DNA from: Fodinibius halophilus | GTDB taxonomy: Bacteria > Bacteroidota > Rhodothermia > Balneolales > Balneolaceae | Direction of reading: 5' to 3' | Assembly: GCF_011059105.1 (NCBI RefSeq) | Contig: NZ_JAALLS010000019.1 | Coordinates: forward strand, 1-46,749 | DNA length: 46,749 nt | In this document: positions 9,545 to 19,332 of the stretch, piece after piece | Layout of the letters: each line of letters begins with the position of its first letter | Position numbering within the stretch: the stretch's first letter is position 1 | Notes under the pieces: generated by a model | Told to the model about the DNA's origin: nothing | The model's input: the letters and a program-made list of their open reading frames with translations, nothing else | The model's database searches: none | Made by a program: the position numbers and the translations under genes

Positions 9545-11791
9545 CTAACCGGACAGATCAATTTTCTGCAAACGACGTGAATTGAAGACTACATTAACAG
9601 AACTAAAAGCCATCGCCGCTTCTGCCAACAACGGGTGCATCATTCCTAAAAGGGCAAGCGGAATCATAACCACATTATAGAAGAAGGCCCAGAACAAGTT
9701 TTGCTTTATTTTTCGGAAAGTAGCCTGGCTCAATTTCATTGCCTGCACTACCGAAGACAGCTCCCCTTTTACCAAGACGATATCCCCGGATTCAATGGCC
9801 ACATCTGTACCGGTACCTATAGCGATACCAATATCGGCCTGCGTCAAAGCGGGGGCATCATTAATTCCATCTCCTATCATGGCCACCTTTCGGCCCTGCT
9901 GCTGGAGTCTTTTAATCTCCTCCGATTTTTGATCCGGTAACACGCCAGCTATAACCTTATCTATTCCTACCTGCTGGGCCACGGCTTTTGCCGTACGTTC
10001 ATTGTCACCTGTAATAATTATCGGCTCTAATCCCATTTCGTTAAATTGAGCTATCGCCTGCGCACTATCATCTTTTATGGGATCTGCCACCGATAAAATA
10101 CCTGCAAATGCTCCTTCTATACTAACCAATACTGTTGTCTTTGCCTCATTCTCCAAGGCAATAACCTGCTCCGAAAAGTCAGCGGAAACATCTACATCAG
10201 CCTCTTTCATAAATGCTTGATTGCCAATCAATACTTCTTCGCCATTTATTCGGGCTCGAACTCCTTTTCCCGTCACGGCCTCAAACTCAGTAGCATCGTA
10301 CAGTTCAATTCCTTCGGACTCTGCATAATTGACAATTGCTTCACCAATAGGATGCTCAGAACCTTTTTCTGCCGAAGCCGCGTATTTGAGGAGTTTCTCT
10401 TTTTCAAGATGAGCAACAACATCTGTCACTGATGGAGTACCTTTCGTTATCGTACCGGTTTTATCAAGAATGACCGTATCGATCTCACGGAGAATTTCCA
10501 CCGCCTTGCCCTGGCGTATGAGGATACCATTTTCTGCCCCAAGTCCGGTACCAACCATAAGGGCGGTAGGCGTTGCCAATCCCAAAGCACACGGACACGC
10601 GATTACCAGAACAGCAATGGCCGCATAAAAAGCCAGGGCTACATCACCCATAGCAGGATTGATCCACGGGATAAAGTTGGAACCCCAGACCACAATTTGG
10701 TGGAAGAATTCAGGGAATATCATCCAGGCCGCCCAGGTTGCGGCTGCCAGAACCAGAATTACCGGTACAAAGATAGCTGTAATTCTATCAGCAAACTCCT
10801 GTATAGGCACTTTTGAGCCCTGTGCCTCTTCTACCATCCGAATAACCTGGCTCAAAAAGGTTTGCTCGCCCACTTTGGTCGCCTGCACCTTCATGGTACC
10901 ATTCTGGTTGATGGTACCCCCAATCACTTCATCCCCTTTTGACTTTTTCACCGGCATCGATTCGCCCGTAGCAATAGATTCATCCACCCTACTTTCTCCT
11001 TCAATAACATTCCCGTCGGTCGGTATTTTTTCGCCGGGACGTACAATCATTACATCATCCACATTAAGATCTCTTACCGATACGGTCATCTCTTTACCGT
11101 TACGGATAATACGGGCTTCTTTCGCTTCCAGCGTCATTAACTTTTTAATTGCTTCCGATGCTCGTCCCTTTGCTTTCGTCTCTACATATCGTCCCGTCAG
11201 GTGAAAAGCCATAATCATACCGGCAATAGCGGCAAAACTGTGAAAAGGTGGAGCCATCCCAAAAGAATGAAGCAACGCAACAATGCCTGTAGCCAGCGAA
11301 GCCAAACTTCCCATAACGATAAGGACATCCATATTGGGTGCGGCATTCAAGGTCGACTTCCATGCACCTCGCAGGGTTTCCATGCCCGGATAAAAGATTA
11401 CAGCTGTAGAAAGGGCGATCATTATAGCATGGTATAACGACTCTCCACCAATAGTTGTACCCCAAATCATTTCGGGCAGCATCCAAAGCATAATAGGGAT
11501 CGTTAGCCCCCACGCCCACTTCATCTTAGTGCGAGCCGCTTCCAGCTTTTCATTGTCGGAATCTTCAATAGAGCCTTGCTCGTCTTCTTCTTTCACATCG
11601 TAACCGACACTTTGCACGGCCTGCTGCAGCAGACTCTCTTCTACAGCACCATTTTCAAATTCAACCAGGGCTTTTTCGGTAGCCAGGTTCACCGATACCT
11701 GTTTTACGCCTTCAACTTCCGAAAGTGCATCTTCCACACTGTTAGCACAGCCTGCACAGTGCATCCCTTCAATCTGCAACGACTTTTTCAT
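9545..11791 (-). CDS. copA: copper-translocating P-type ATPase
   Basis: A 748-residue P1B-type ATPase that exports Cu(I) across the inner membrane. Visible in order: N-terminal HMA domain with GMHCAGC (Cys12, Cys15), membrane helices from ~90, TGES actuator loop (275-278), CPC metal-binding helix (399-401), phosphorylation motif DKTGT (Asp443), SEHP nucleotide-site motif (His480), GDGINDAP hinge (640-647). The CPC plus Asn and Met-Ser residues in the last helices ([18 protein letters not shown]) mark the Cu(I) subgroup. It lies 105 bp downstream of an HMA-AraC regulator on the same strand, which suggests copper-responsive co-regulation. Confidence 0.95.
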   Translation of the reverse strand: MKKSLQIEGMHCAGCANSVEDALSEVEGVKQVSVNLATEKALVEFENGAVEESLLQQAVQSVGYDVKEEDEQGSIEDSDNEKLEAARTKMKWAWGLTIPIMLWMLPEMIWGTTIGGESLYHAIMIALSTAVIFYPGMETLRGAWKSTLNAAPNMDVLIVMGSLASLATGIVALLHSFGMAPPFHSFAAIAGMIMAFHLTGRYVETKAKGRASEAIKKLMTLEAKEARIIRNGKEMTVSVRDLNVDDVMIVRPGEKIPTDGNVIEGESRVDESIATGESMPVKKSKGDEVIGGTINQNGTMKVQATKVGEQTFLSQVIRMVEEAQGSKVPIQEFADRITAIFVPVILVLAAATWAAWMIFPEFFHQIVVWGSNFIPWINPAMGDVALAFYAAIAVLVIACPCALGLATPTALMVGTGLGAENGILIRQGKAVEILREIDTVILDKTGTITKGTPSVTDVVAHLEKEKLLKYAASAEKGSEHPIGEAIVNYAESEGIELYDATEFEAVTGKGVRARINGEEVLIGNQAFMKEADVDVSADFSEQVIALENEAKTTVLVSIEGAFAGILSVADPIKDDSAQAIAQFNEMGLEPIIITGDNERTAKAVAQQVGIDKVIAGVLPDQKSEEIKRLQQQGRKVAMIGDGINDAPALTQADIGIAIGTGTDVAIESGDIVLVKGELSSVVQAMKLSQATFRKIKQNLFWAFFYNVVMIPLALLGMMHPLLAEAAMAFSSVNVVFNSRRLQKIDLSG

Positions 11792-11896
11792 ACTATATTT
11801 TTTTATTGGTTTTTTGTGATCGCTCTAAACATAGAGATTTGCCAGGCACAGCCCATTACAATTAAATAAAATAGATGTGTAAAATTTTTGGGTGAC

Positions 11897-12481
11897 TTAG
11901 CTTACGTCATCGAGTGACCGGCGATCAGCGGTATCAAGGTGGGTACGAAAACTACTTACAGTTTCACCGGTCACATCCTTAAACTGATTCGATAAATACT
12001 GCACGCTGCTATAGTTCAATTTCCAGGCGATCTCGCTCAGGGTATATTCCTGATAGCTCAGTAACTCTTTGACCCGTTCAATTTTAAGCTGGATCACGTA
12101 GCGTTCAATGGTAATGCCCACGACCTCAGAAAAACGGCTGCTCAAATAGCTGTAATTTCGATGAAGCTTCCTCGACAAATATTTGGATAGTTTAGGAGCA
12201 TCATCTTGCTGTTCTGTAAGAGCCAGGTAGGTAATTAATTGGGCTTTAACCTCTTCAACGAGTAGATCCTTGGACTCCCGGATCAGCTCAAAACCGCGCT
12301 CCTGCAACTCTCGGGCGATCTTTTCTCGCTCTTTGGCGTTAAGCTCCTCGGTGATATCAGCCTTGCCCAGCTCTACCGATTCAATGGTATAGCCCATATC
12401 CACGAGCAGATCTTGCACCGATGCGATACAGCGATCGCACACCATATTTTTGATATTTACAGTAGCCATAGGATTATTCAA
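11897..12481 (-). CDS. AraC-family regulator with an N-terminal HMA-like metal-binding domain
   Basis: About 190 residues. The likely start is ATG at 12469 (MATVNIKNMVCDRC) rather than the first Met at 12481. Residues ~1-70 look like a ferredoxin-fold heavy-metal-associated domain with an MxCxxC metal site (MVCDRC, Cys11 and Cys14 from the second Met) and strands similar to CopZ. Residues ~95-190 are an AraC/XylS DNA-binding domain with two helix-turn-helix motifs (LSEIAWKLNYSSVQYLSNQFKD is the second). With copA next on the same strand, a copper-sensing activator is the natural inference. Promoter targets are not identified. Confidence 0.85.
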   Translation of the reverse strand: MNNPMATVNIKNMVCDRCIASVQDLLVDMGYTIESVELGKADITEELNAKEREKIARELQERGFELIRESKDLLVEEVKAQLITYLALTEQQDDAPKLSKYLSRKLHRNYSYLSSRFSEVVGITIERYVIQLKIERVKELLSYQEYTLSEIAWKLNYSSVQYLSNQFKDVTGETVSSFRTHLDTADRRSLDDVS

Positions 12482-12554
12482 CGAGGAGCTTTACAATTTC
12501 GTTTAGCTGCCTTGATCTTTCTCCCCGTTCGAAAGATCCATACACTTTACCGAC

Positions 12555-14393
12555 TTACTCTACCGTCACACTTTTGGCCAGGTTGCGAGGCTGATCCACG
12601 TCGCAACCGCGATTCACTGCGATATAGTAAGAAAGCAGCTGCAACGGAATAGATGTTAATAACGGAGACAAGCAATCTTCGGTCTCCGGAATAGAGCAAT
12701 AGAACTCCGAAAGATCAATAACCTCGCTATTATCTTCACCGGTTATAGAAATAATACGTCCGTCGCGCGCCTTAACCTCTTCGATATTACTGATCATCTT
12801 TTCATTGGTATGATCCGTAGCTGCCACTACCACCACCGGCATCATATCATCAATAAGGGCAATCGGCCCATGTTTCATTTCGGCAGCGGGATACCCTTCG
12901 GCATGGCTGTAGGAAATCTCTTTCAACTTTAATGCACCTTCGAGGGCCACCGGAAAATTATAGGTTCTGCCCAGGTACAAGAAGTTAGGTGCATAAGTGA
13001 ATAACCTTGCAATCTCTTTTATAGAATCTTTCTGCTCAAGAATCTTCTCTACTTTATCAGGAATACGATCAAGCTCTTCAATCAGGCGAGCCGCATATTC
13101 TGAATCTAGTGTCCCTCTTCGCTGTCCCAGCATAATCGCCATCATCGCCAGCACCGACACCTGGGTGGTAAAAGCCTTGGTAGAAGCAACGCCAATTTCC
13201 GGGCCGGCATGGGTATACACTCCTGCATCGGTATCACGGGCAATGGTTGATCCCACCACATTACAAACGCCCAGCGTTAATGCCCCGTGTCGTTTGGCGG
13301 TACGTAGAGCTGCCAGGGTATCGGCAGTCTCCCCACTTTGAGAAACAACGAGCATCACATCATCTTCATCGATAAGGGCTTCACGATATCGGAATTCTGA
13401 CGCATACTCTACCTCCACAGATAACTTTGCTAGATGTTCAAACAAGTATTCGCCAACAAGGCCGGCATGCCAGCTGGTTCCACATGCTGCAATAATTACC
13501 CTTTTGGCATTAACAAGCCTGTCAAGCACATCCGCAATACCTCCCAGCTGAACAGAGTGGCTTTCCACATCGAGGCGTCCGCGCAAACAATCGGAAATAG
13601 CCCGGGGTTGTTCGAAAATCTCTTTGAGCATAAAGTGCGGATAACCGCCCTTCTCAATCTCTTCTACACTCATGGCCAGTTCATGCACCTTCTTGGTGAG
13701 TGACACATCTTCAATGGTCTTCACCTGGTACTCATCTTTAGTTACAATAGCCATCTCACCGTCGTCGAGATATACCACCTTTTTCGTATGCTCTACAATA
13801 GGCGAAGCATCCGAAGCAATAAACATCTCGCCATCTCCAACACCCAGCAACAAGGGCGAACCCTTGCGGGCCACGATAATGCGGTCGGGCTTTTCTACAT
13901 TCATAATTGCCAGCCCGTAGGTTCCAACAACCTGTTTCAGCGCCAGCTGTACTGCTTTTTCAAAATCGATATCCTCCTCACTTTCATAAATCTCTTCAAT
14001 AAGCTGGGCGATGACTTCCGTGTCGGTATCGGTATAGAAACTGCGACCTTTATTTTTAAGCTCTTTTTTAAGTGAATTATAGTTCTCGATAATACCATTA
14101 TGGACCAGTGCGATCTTCCCGGATCCACTTACATGGGGATGAGAATTCACATCGTTGGGTGCCCCATGCGTAGCCCAGCGTGTATGGCCTATACCTATAC
14201 AGGCGTCAGAAGGGTCGGCTTCCAACTTATTTCTCAGGATCTGGACCTTGCCTTTCCCTTTCTTGATATCTAGCTGCCCATTGTATAAAGCGATGCCGGC
14301 AGAATCATAACCACGATACTCCAATCGCTCAAGCCCTTTAACAATAACATCACTTGCCTTATTTTCTCCAACATATCCTACAATTCCGCACAT
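12555..14393 (-). CDS. glmS: glutamine-fructose-6-phosphate aminotransferase (isomerizing)
   Basis: A 612-residue enzyme making glucosamine-6-phosphate, the first step to UDP-GlcNAc for peptidoglycan and LPS. It begins MCGIVGYVG, so Cys2 becomes the N-terminal nucleophile of the class II glutaminase domain (R-W-A-T-H-G and S-H-P-H motifs follow). Two SIS isomerase domains are centred near residues 300-430 and 460-600, and it ends with the family tail PRNLAKSVTVE. Length is normal. It is head-to-head with the alternative glmU gene across a 136-bp gap, so the two pathway genes may share regulation. No glmS ribozyme is evident in that gap. Confidence 0.97.
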   Translation of the reverse strand: MCGIVGYVGENKASDVIVKGLERLEYRGYDSAGIALYNGQLDIKKGKGKVQILRNKLEADPSDACIGIGHTRWATHGAPNDVNSHPHVSGSGKIALVHNGIIENYNSLKKELKNKGRSFYTDTDTEVIAQLIEEIYESEEDIDFEKAVQLALKQVVGTYGLAIMNVEKPDRIIVARKGSPLLLGVGDGEMFIASDASPIVEHTKKVVYLDDGEMAIVTKDEYQVKTIEDVSLTKKVHELAMSVEEIEKGGYPHFMLKEIFEQPRAISDCLRGRLDVESHSVQLGGIADVLDRLVNAKRVIIAACGTSWHAGLVGEYLFEHLAKLSVEVEYASEFRYREALIDEDDVMLVVSQSGETADTLAALRTAKRHGALTLGVCNVVGSTIARDTDAGVYTHAGPEIGVASTKAFTTQVSVLAMMAIMLGQRRGTLDSEYAARLIEELDRIPDKVEKILEQKDSIKEIARLFTYAPNFLYLGRTYNFPVALEGALKLKEISYSHAEGYPAAEMKHGPIALIDDMMPVVVVAATDHTNEKMISNIEEVKARDGRIISITGEDNSEVIDLSEFYCSIPETEDCLSPLLTSIPLQLLSYYIAVNRGCDVDQPRNLAKSVTVE

Positions 14394-14529
14394 ATGGTAT
14401 ATCCTATAATTTGCGTAAAGATTTTTGTTATACTGCCTCTCCGAGTCAGTTTTTAACCATGGGTAAAGTTATCATTCTATATTATATTTTAAAACAAACT
14501 CCTTATAACTTTTAGTCACTTGCATAAAC

Positions 14530-15729
14530 ATGCAATTATGCTTTTTTGAAGATACTATTTCTGAGAACCTCCAACCTCTTACCCTTACACGTCCGGTTGA
14601 CGATTTACGGATAGGGATACATACGATTTCCAAAAAATGGGCCCTGGCATTAGATGCTGCTGCCCCGGCCCGACTGCTTCGTTCCCATCTGCAAACCGTT
14701 TTTTCCAGGGGTACTATCAATGCTTCGGAGCAATGCCTGTGGCTTAACAGCCGTTACCTGCCCAGCAACAGCCTGATTCAAAAAGTTAATGAATTGAGCG
14801 TGGGGCAATGCCTGCAACACGGGCAAACTGTAATTGCCGCTTGTGTCGACGGGGCCACATCAGCCGAATGGCACAAAAAAAATACCACTGACTTTAGTAA
14901 TCTCTTTATTCTGGAGACATCCGACTTCCTTTCTATAAACTATCTTTGGGATTTGTTTCAGCTTAACGGACAACAGATACGCTTCGATACCTCCCTGGTA
15001 CCATTGGAAGAAGATATTGAAATCACTATCTCTGAAGATGCCGTGCTCCACAACCCTGATAAAATATTTATTGAAGAAGGAGCGACTATAGAACCGGGCT
15101 GCATTCTCATTGCCGAAAAAGGTCCCATTTATATTGGCCGGAATGCCACAGTCATGGCCGGATCACATATTCGTGGTCCCGTAGCCATTTGTGAAGAAGC
15201 CACTGTTAAAATGGGCAGCCGCATTTATGAAGACACCACCGTTGGTCCCGTCTGCAAGGTGGGGGGCGAGATCAAAAATTCCATTTTCCACTCTTACTCT
15301 AATAAAGGCCACGAAGGCTTTATGGGGAATTCGCTGATCGGGCAGTGGTGCAATATCGGGGCCGACACCAATACCTCGAACCTCAAAAACAACTACAGCA
15401 CCATTCGCATGACCAACTGGAACAGTCGCGAACAGGTTGAGACCGGCCAACAGTTTATTGGTACTATTATGGCCGACCACTGCAAAACAGCTATCAACAC
15501 CCAGCTCAATACCGGTACCGTTTGCGGGCTAAGCTGCAACATCTTTTCCGCAAATTTCCCGCCCAAACTAATTCCTTCTTTCAGCTGGGTAGGCTCCAAT
15601 GTGATCCAGACCTATAAACTGGACAAAGCCTTTGAGGCGATGGAAGCAATGATGGTTCGCCGAGACGTTCCGCTGACCGACGAATACCGACAAATGATGA
15701 CGCATATTTTCGAAAACCGAATCTCCTGA
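14530..15729 (+). CDS. alternative GlmU: sugar nucleotidyltransferase / acetyltransferase with left-handed beta-helix
   Basis: 399 residues, shorter than classical GlmU (~450). The N-terminus (LCFFEDTISENLQPLTLTRP) is the diverged nucleotidyltransferase domain of the Bacteroidota-type 'alt_bact_glmU' family, and residues ~185-345 are hexapeptide repeats of a left-handed beta-helix with NNYSTIRM and a conserved cysteine/asparagine-rich stretch. The family is thought to perform the last steps to UDP-GlcNAc (acetylation and uridylylation). The divergent placement from glmS fits this pathway. The stop lies one base before the stop of the convergent transporter gene. Confidence 0.85.
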   Translation: MQLCFFEDTISENLQPLTLTRPVDDLRIGIHTISKKWALALDAAAPARLLRSHLQTVFSRGTINASEQCLWLNSRYLPSNSLIQKVNELSVGQCLQHGQTVIAACVDGATSAEWHKKNTTDFSNLFILETSDFLSINYLWDLFQLNGQQIRFDTSLVPLEEDIEITISEDAVLHNPDKIFIEEGATIEPGCILIAEKGPIYIGRNATVMAGSHIRGPVAICEEATVKMGSRIYEDTTVGPVCKVGGEIKNSIFHSYSNKGHEGFMGNSLIGQWCNIGADTNTSNLKNNYSTIRMTNWNSREQVETGQQFIGTIMADHCKTAINTQLNTGTVCGLSCNIFSANFPPKLIPSFSWVGSNVIQTYKLDKAFEAMEAMMVRRDVPLTDEYRQMMTHIFENRIS

Positions 15730-15730
15730 G

Positions 15731-17206
15731 TTAGCCGGCCCAGGAAGGCAGAACCCCTGTTTCAATTCCAAAAACCCAGGTTATCAGCGAGAAAGCAGCG
15801 CCCGTCAACAGTACAATAAAAATCATATTCAACCATAAGCCTGCCCGCGACATTTCGGGAATCGTAATCTTTTTACTGCCATACACAATGGCATTGGGCG
15901 GCGTTGCCACCGGCAACATAAAGGCACAGCTTGCTGCCAAGGCGGCCGGTACTGCTAATAATAATGGATTCTCTCCCAATCCTATAGTCACCGAAGCCAC
16001 AATAGGCAAAAAAGCCGCCGTTGTAGCAGTATTGCTCGTTATCTCCGTCAAAAAGACGATCATCACCACAACCAAGCCGACCAATGCCAAGATCGACCAG
16101 CTGCCCAAGCTCCCGACGCCACCTCCTATCCAGTCTGCCAGGCCCGTCTCGCTGATGGCCGAAGCCAGGCTCAATCCCCCGCCGAATAGAATAAGTACAC
16201 CCCACGGCAACTCTTCAGCATCGGTCCAGGAAAGCAAGAACCGCCCTTCTGCAACGTTCTCCGGAATCATAAAAAGCGTCAAAGCCGCTGCAATGGCGAT
16301 GCCCGCATCCGACAAACCCGGAAGAACCTCTGCTAATAACGGACGCGTAATCCATAACAGTGCCGTACCTATAAATACTGCGGCTACCTTCTTCTCGGCA
16401 CTGCTTATGGCCCCCAACTTTGACAGCTGCTCATCAATAAGGGCCTTACCGCCGGGAAGTACGTCGATTTCGATGGGATAGATAACTTTCGTTAACATAA
16501 AATAGAGTATGGGAAGCGCCACGACCATTAGCGGAACCCCTACCATCATCCACTGGGCAAAACCGATATCAAGCCCGTAGGTTTCATTCATAAATCCCGC
16601 CAGTAAAGCGTTGGGCGGCGTACCGATAATGGTAGCCATCCCACCGATATTACAACCATAGGCGATACTCAGAACCAGCACGATCTCAAAATTCATTTTT
16701 CCCGCACCTTCTTTCTGATTCTCAACCAGCTTTAAAATAGAAAGCCCGATAGGCAGCATCATCAGGGCCGTAGCCGTATTACTGACCCACATGCTCAAAA
16801 AGGCAGAGGCCAAGATAAATCCCATAATAATAGAAGCAGGACGCGTTCCCACAAACCGAACGATATTCAGCGCAATTCGGCGATGCAGGTCCCAGCGCTC
16901 CATGGCCACGGCGATAATGAATCCTCCCAGGAACAAGAAAATTAGCGGATTGGCATAAGGAGAAGTAGCCCCGGAAATAGAGGTAATATTTAGTACCGGA
17001 AGCAGCACAATGGGCAGCAGGGCCGTTACGGGGATGGGCAAGGCCTCGGAGAGCCACCATACCCCCATCAACAGAGCCAGTGCCGCTGTGCGCCAGGCCT
17101 CAACCGACAGACCTTGCGGAACCGGGAACAATAAAAGGGACACGAATACCACAATACCTGCCATAAAACCGATGCCGTTGCCCCACTGAAATGATTGCCT
17201 TGCCAT
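15731..17206 (-). CDS. SLC13/DASS-family sodium-coupled anion (dicarboxylate) transporter
   Basis: A 491-residue inner-membrane protein with about eleven hydrophobic segments. The two SNT signature motifs of the divalent anion:Na+ symporter family are present: SNTATALMMLPIG near residue 138 and TSNTATTAAFLPI near residue 390. WWLSEALPIPVTALLPIVLLP near the N-terminus is also typical. Likely substrates are succinate, malate or related dicarboxylates, but sulfate or phosphate cannot be excluded from sequence alone. Confidence 0.9.
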   Translation of the reverse strand: MARQSFQWGNGIGFMAGIVVFVSLLLFPVPQGLSVEAWRTAALALLMGVWWLSEALPIPVTALLPIVLLPVLNITSISGATSPYANPLIFLFLGGFIIAVAMERWDLHRRIALNIVRFVGTRPASIIMGFILASAFLSMWVSNTATALMMLPIGLSILKLVENQKEGAGKMNFEIVLVLSIAYGCNIGGMATIIGTPPNALLAGFMNETYGLDIGFAQWMMVGVPLMVVALPILYFMLTKVIYPIEIDVLPGGKALIDEQLSKLGAISSAEKKVAAVFIGTALLWITRPLLAEVLPGLSDAGIAIAAALTLFMIPENVAEGRFLLSWTDAEELPWGVLILFGGGLSLASAISETGLADWIGGGVGSLGSWSILALVGLVVVMIVFLTEITSNTATTAAFLPIVASVTIGLGENPLLLAVPAALAASCAFMLPVATPPNAIVYGSKKITIPEMSRAGLWLNMIFIVLLTGAAFSLITWVFGIETGVLPSWAG

Positions 17207-17529
17207 ATAAAAAATGCTTGATTAAATATTTTAGTAACCTACTCGCCATACCCCCAACCACCGTTAACACCACGAAGGTACCGCCTGATAAACCGGCAAA
17301 CCATATATAGGAGTCCCACGAAAAAGGTGCAACCCGCATTGTATTGCGCTTTAAACAACCAGCGAATTAAAAAAGAAAATAACACTAGGTATTGTGCCAG
17401 ATTAGCCGTATCATGGAGCGTTACATTTAATTACCCACCTACTAGTATATTTTTTGGAACGACGCGTTAATTCAACTCCTTTCATCTGATACCACTCGAT
17501 AGGTGTACACAAAGACACAGTTATATATT

Positions 17530-17745
17530 ATGGCACAAGGCAAAATAAAATTTTTCGACACTCAGAAAGGATTTGGATTTATTGCACCCGACGACGGTGG
17601 TAAAGACGTATTCGTTCACAGAAACAATGTCGAAAATTTAGATTACAACCAAGGACTTGAAGACAACGAAGCTGTTGAGTTCGACGTTGAAGAGACACCT
17701 AAAGGATTAAGCGCTGTTAACGTCCGAAGCTTGGACTACAAATAG
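17530..17745 (+). CDS. cold-shock domain protein
   Basis: A 71-residue RNA/ssDNA-binding OB-fold chaperone of the CspA family. RNP1 (KGFGFIAP) and RNP2 (DVFVHRNN) are intact. The start chosen is ATG at 17530 (MAQGKIKFFD), which matches family length. An in-frame ATG at 17503 would add nine unlikely residues. The long untranslated leader expected for cold-shock genes may begin near the AT-rich TATATTTTTTG at 17446-17456. Confidence 0.95.
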   Translation: MAQGKIKFFDTQKGFGFIAPDDGGKDVFVHRNNVENLDYNQGLEDNEAVEFDVEETPKGLSAVNVRSLDYK

Positions 17746-17768
17746 TTTTTACTATTCTTTTTGATACT

Positions 17769-17801
17769 AAAAAGCCCGCTTTTTTAAGCGGGCTTTTTTT
17801 G
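17769..17801 (+). terminator. intrinsic terminator of the cold-shock gene
   Basis: AAAGCCCGCT and AGCGGGCTTT form a 10-bp stem with a short T/A loop, followed by a run of Ts. Confidence 0.9.
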
Positions 17802-18129
17802 TTTGGGGATGTTTGGGGTTTTTCACTTCCATTTCTACCGCTGCCCTAACAGTTTACCCCTTGCCGGGGCCGGTTTCAATGCCCATCCTAAAAAAGTAGA
17901 TCAAAGGGTTTCAAATTCATTATTAAAAGTCCTATATTTGGAACCGCTCAAAAAGACAATACGATATCTTCTCCAGAAATAACTTGAAGACTTAATATTT
18001 GTCCTTTGAACTTTATTATTTACTCAGATGCAAAGCTCAACTATGCTAAAGCTTCGTTGAGCCCAAGTGGCGTCCACCTGCGCAGAAGCTTCGGAGGACG
18101 ATCTTGAAAAAGTTGACATAGTGATAATT
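17802..18129. other. intergenic region upstream of tRNA-Leu
   Basis: No gene is visible. TATATTTG at 17933-17940 fits the Bacteroidota -7 element TAnnTTTG, without a convincing -33 partner. At 18061-18072 the 12 bases GCCCAAGTGGCG repeat the exact 5' end of the tRNA at 18130-18141. AAGCTTCG occurs twice (about 18050 and 18089) in a partly self-complementary stretch. Confidence 0.6.
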
Positions 18130-18213
18130 GCCCAAGTGGCGGAATTGGTAGACGCGCATGCTTCAGGTGCATGTGAGCTAACGCTCGTAGGAGTTCGAGT
18201 CTCCTCTTGGGCA
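18130..18213 (+). tRNA. tRNA-Leu (anticodon CAG)
   Basis: Acceptor arms GCCCAAG (18130-18136) and CTTGGGC (18206-18212) pair fully, with discriminator A at 18213. The anticodon stem CATGC/GCATG encloses loop TTCAGGT, giving anticodon CAG. The D arm has GGTAGACGC, there is a long class II variable arm (TGAGCTAACGCTCG), and the T arm is AGGAGTTCGAGTCTCCT. The 3' CCA is not encoded (CAC follows). Confidence 0.97.
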
Positions 18214-18220
18214 CACCGCT

Positions 18221-18254
18221 AAAAGCTGTACCCCACCGGGTACGGCTTTTTTAT
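18221..18254 (+). terminator. intrinsic terminator after tRNA-Leu
   Basis: AAAAGCTGTACCC pairs with GGGTACGGCTTTT (one G-T wobble) around a CACC loop, followed by Ts. Confidence 0.85.
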
Positions 18255-18472
18255 TTTGTGATTATGCTCTCCCCCGCCCTATTTCTTAGACCTACGAGCC
18301 GTCATATTATGTCAACATGTTATGCTGCATTCAGTTGAGATAACATGCCCGTATAATATTATTTTTTGGCTTTTAAACAGATTTAGGCACATTATAGCTC
18401 TGCATGATAATATTATTATACAAATACCTAGTTGATATAATTATAGGTTAGGTTTAACTAAAACTTCTGCTA

Positions 18473-19327
18473 ATGAAAGATTCTCTCTTTCTAAATGGTG
18501 TTTTTAAAAGTGTCCTAGAAGAAATTTTAGAAGCTCAAAAGGATCACCCTGGCAAGACTTTCTACCTTCAGCCTCACTCAAGTCAACGAATTGTAAAGTT
18601 AAAAGAGAATCCTCCAACAAAAGATAATCCAACCTCTCTCTACATTTCTACAACAAAAAATTTAGATAAGATTTGTTATTCAGCTGAAATTATTGATTGG
18701 GAAAATAAGCAAGAAATCCCTCCTAAACGGCGAGAAGTCTTAAATAATCACATTAGTAAGTACCAACCTAAAGAGGAAGAGATTTATCTCACTGCAAATG
18801 GGACAGAATCCGTTAACCTAATATCAATAGTCAATCTTAAAAAACTACCTAACCAATTTTCTGTTAAAAATCTCATCAAAACCAGAAATGGTGAACCAGT
18901 TAAGCCTAGAAAACAATCTGGTAATTGGGTATATGTCAAAGAGTTACCAAACTGGTTTGGCTTAGAAGAAACTTCAACAGAAGAAAATCTTGAAGAAGAA
19001 TTAGAAAAGGGAATTGAAGAATCCTCAAAACTAAGTGATGAGGCTAGACAAGAGAGACTGTCTCAAGCATCGAAAAAACCAGAACAGATCCAGGTTTTAT
19101 CGAAAGGTTATCGTCGAAATCCAGATGTAATTGTGGAAGTTTTAAAAAGAGCCGATGGTGAATGTGAAAGATGTGAAGACGATGCTCCATTTTTGAGAGC
19201 CAGTGATGGGACACCATATTTAGAAATTCATCACAAAAAACCATTAGCAGAAGGTGGAAATGACACAGTAGAAAATGCGATGGCATTGTGCCCAAATTGT
19301 CATCGAGAAGTCCATTACGGGCAATAA
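18473..19327 (+). CDS. HNH endonuclease with an unassigned N-terminal domain (cassette 1)
   Basis: 284 residues. The C-terminal ~75 residues are an HNH nuclease domain of the McrA type: CERC (zinc ligands), LEIHHKKPLAEGGNDTVENA with the catalytic His pair, and CPNCHREVHYG with the second Cys pair. The N-terminal ~160 residues (LYISTTKNLDKICYSAEIIDW; LISIVNLKKLPNQFSVKNL) are not clearly recognised; the alternation of strands and the position before an HNH domain resemble PUA/EVE-like modified-base readers, but this is only a guess. A Glu-rich linker joins them. It starts 26 bp after a GTTAGGT core and its stop is 5 bp before an ACCTAAC core, as expected for a cassette. It may be a restriction or anti-phage nuclease. 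Confidence 0.8.
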   Translation: MKDSLFLNGVFKSVLEEILEAQKDHPGKTFYLQPHSSQRIVKLKENPPTKDNPTSLYISTTKNLDKICYSAEIIDWENKQEIPPKRREVLNNHISKYQPKEEEIYLTANGTESVNLISIVNLKKLPNQFSVKNLIKTRNGEPVKPRKQSGNWVYVKELPNWFGLEETSTEENLEEELEKGIEESSKLSDEARQERLSQASKKPEQIQVLSKGYRRNPDVIVEVLKRADGECERCEDDAPFLRASDGTPYLEIHHKKPLAEGGNDTVENAMALCPNCHREVHYGQ

Positions 19328-19332
19328 GTTAA

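Noticed and set aside
10659-11204. 181-residue open frame on the plus strand
   Set aside because: It is antisense to copA, which has all P-type ATPase motifs.
15888-16481. 197-residue open frame on the plus strand
   Set aside because: It is antisense to the SLC13 transporter, with composition expected of a mirror of membrane helices.
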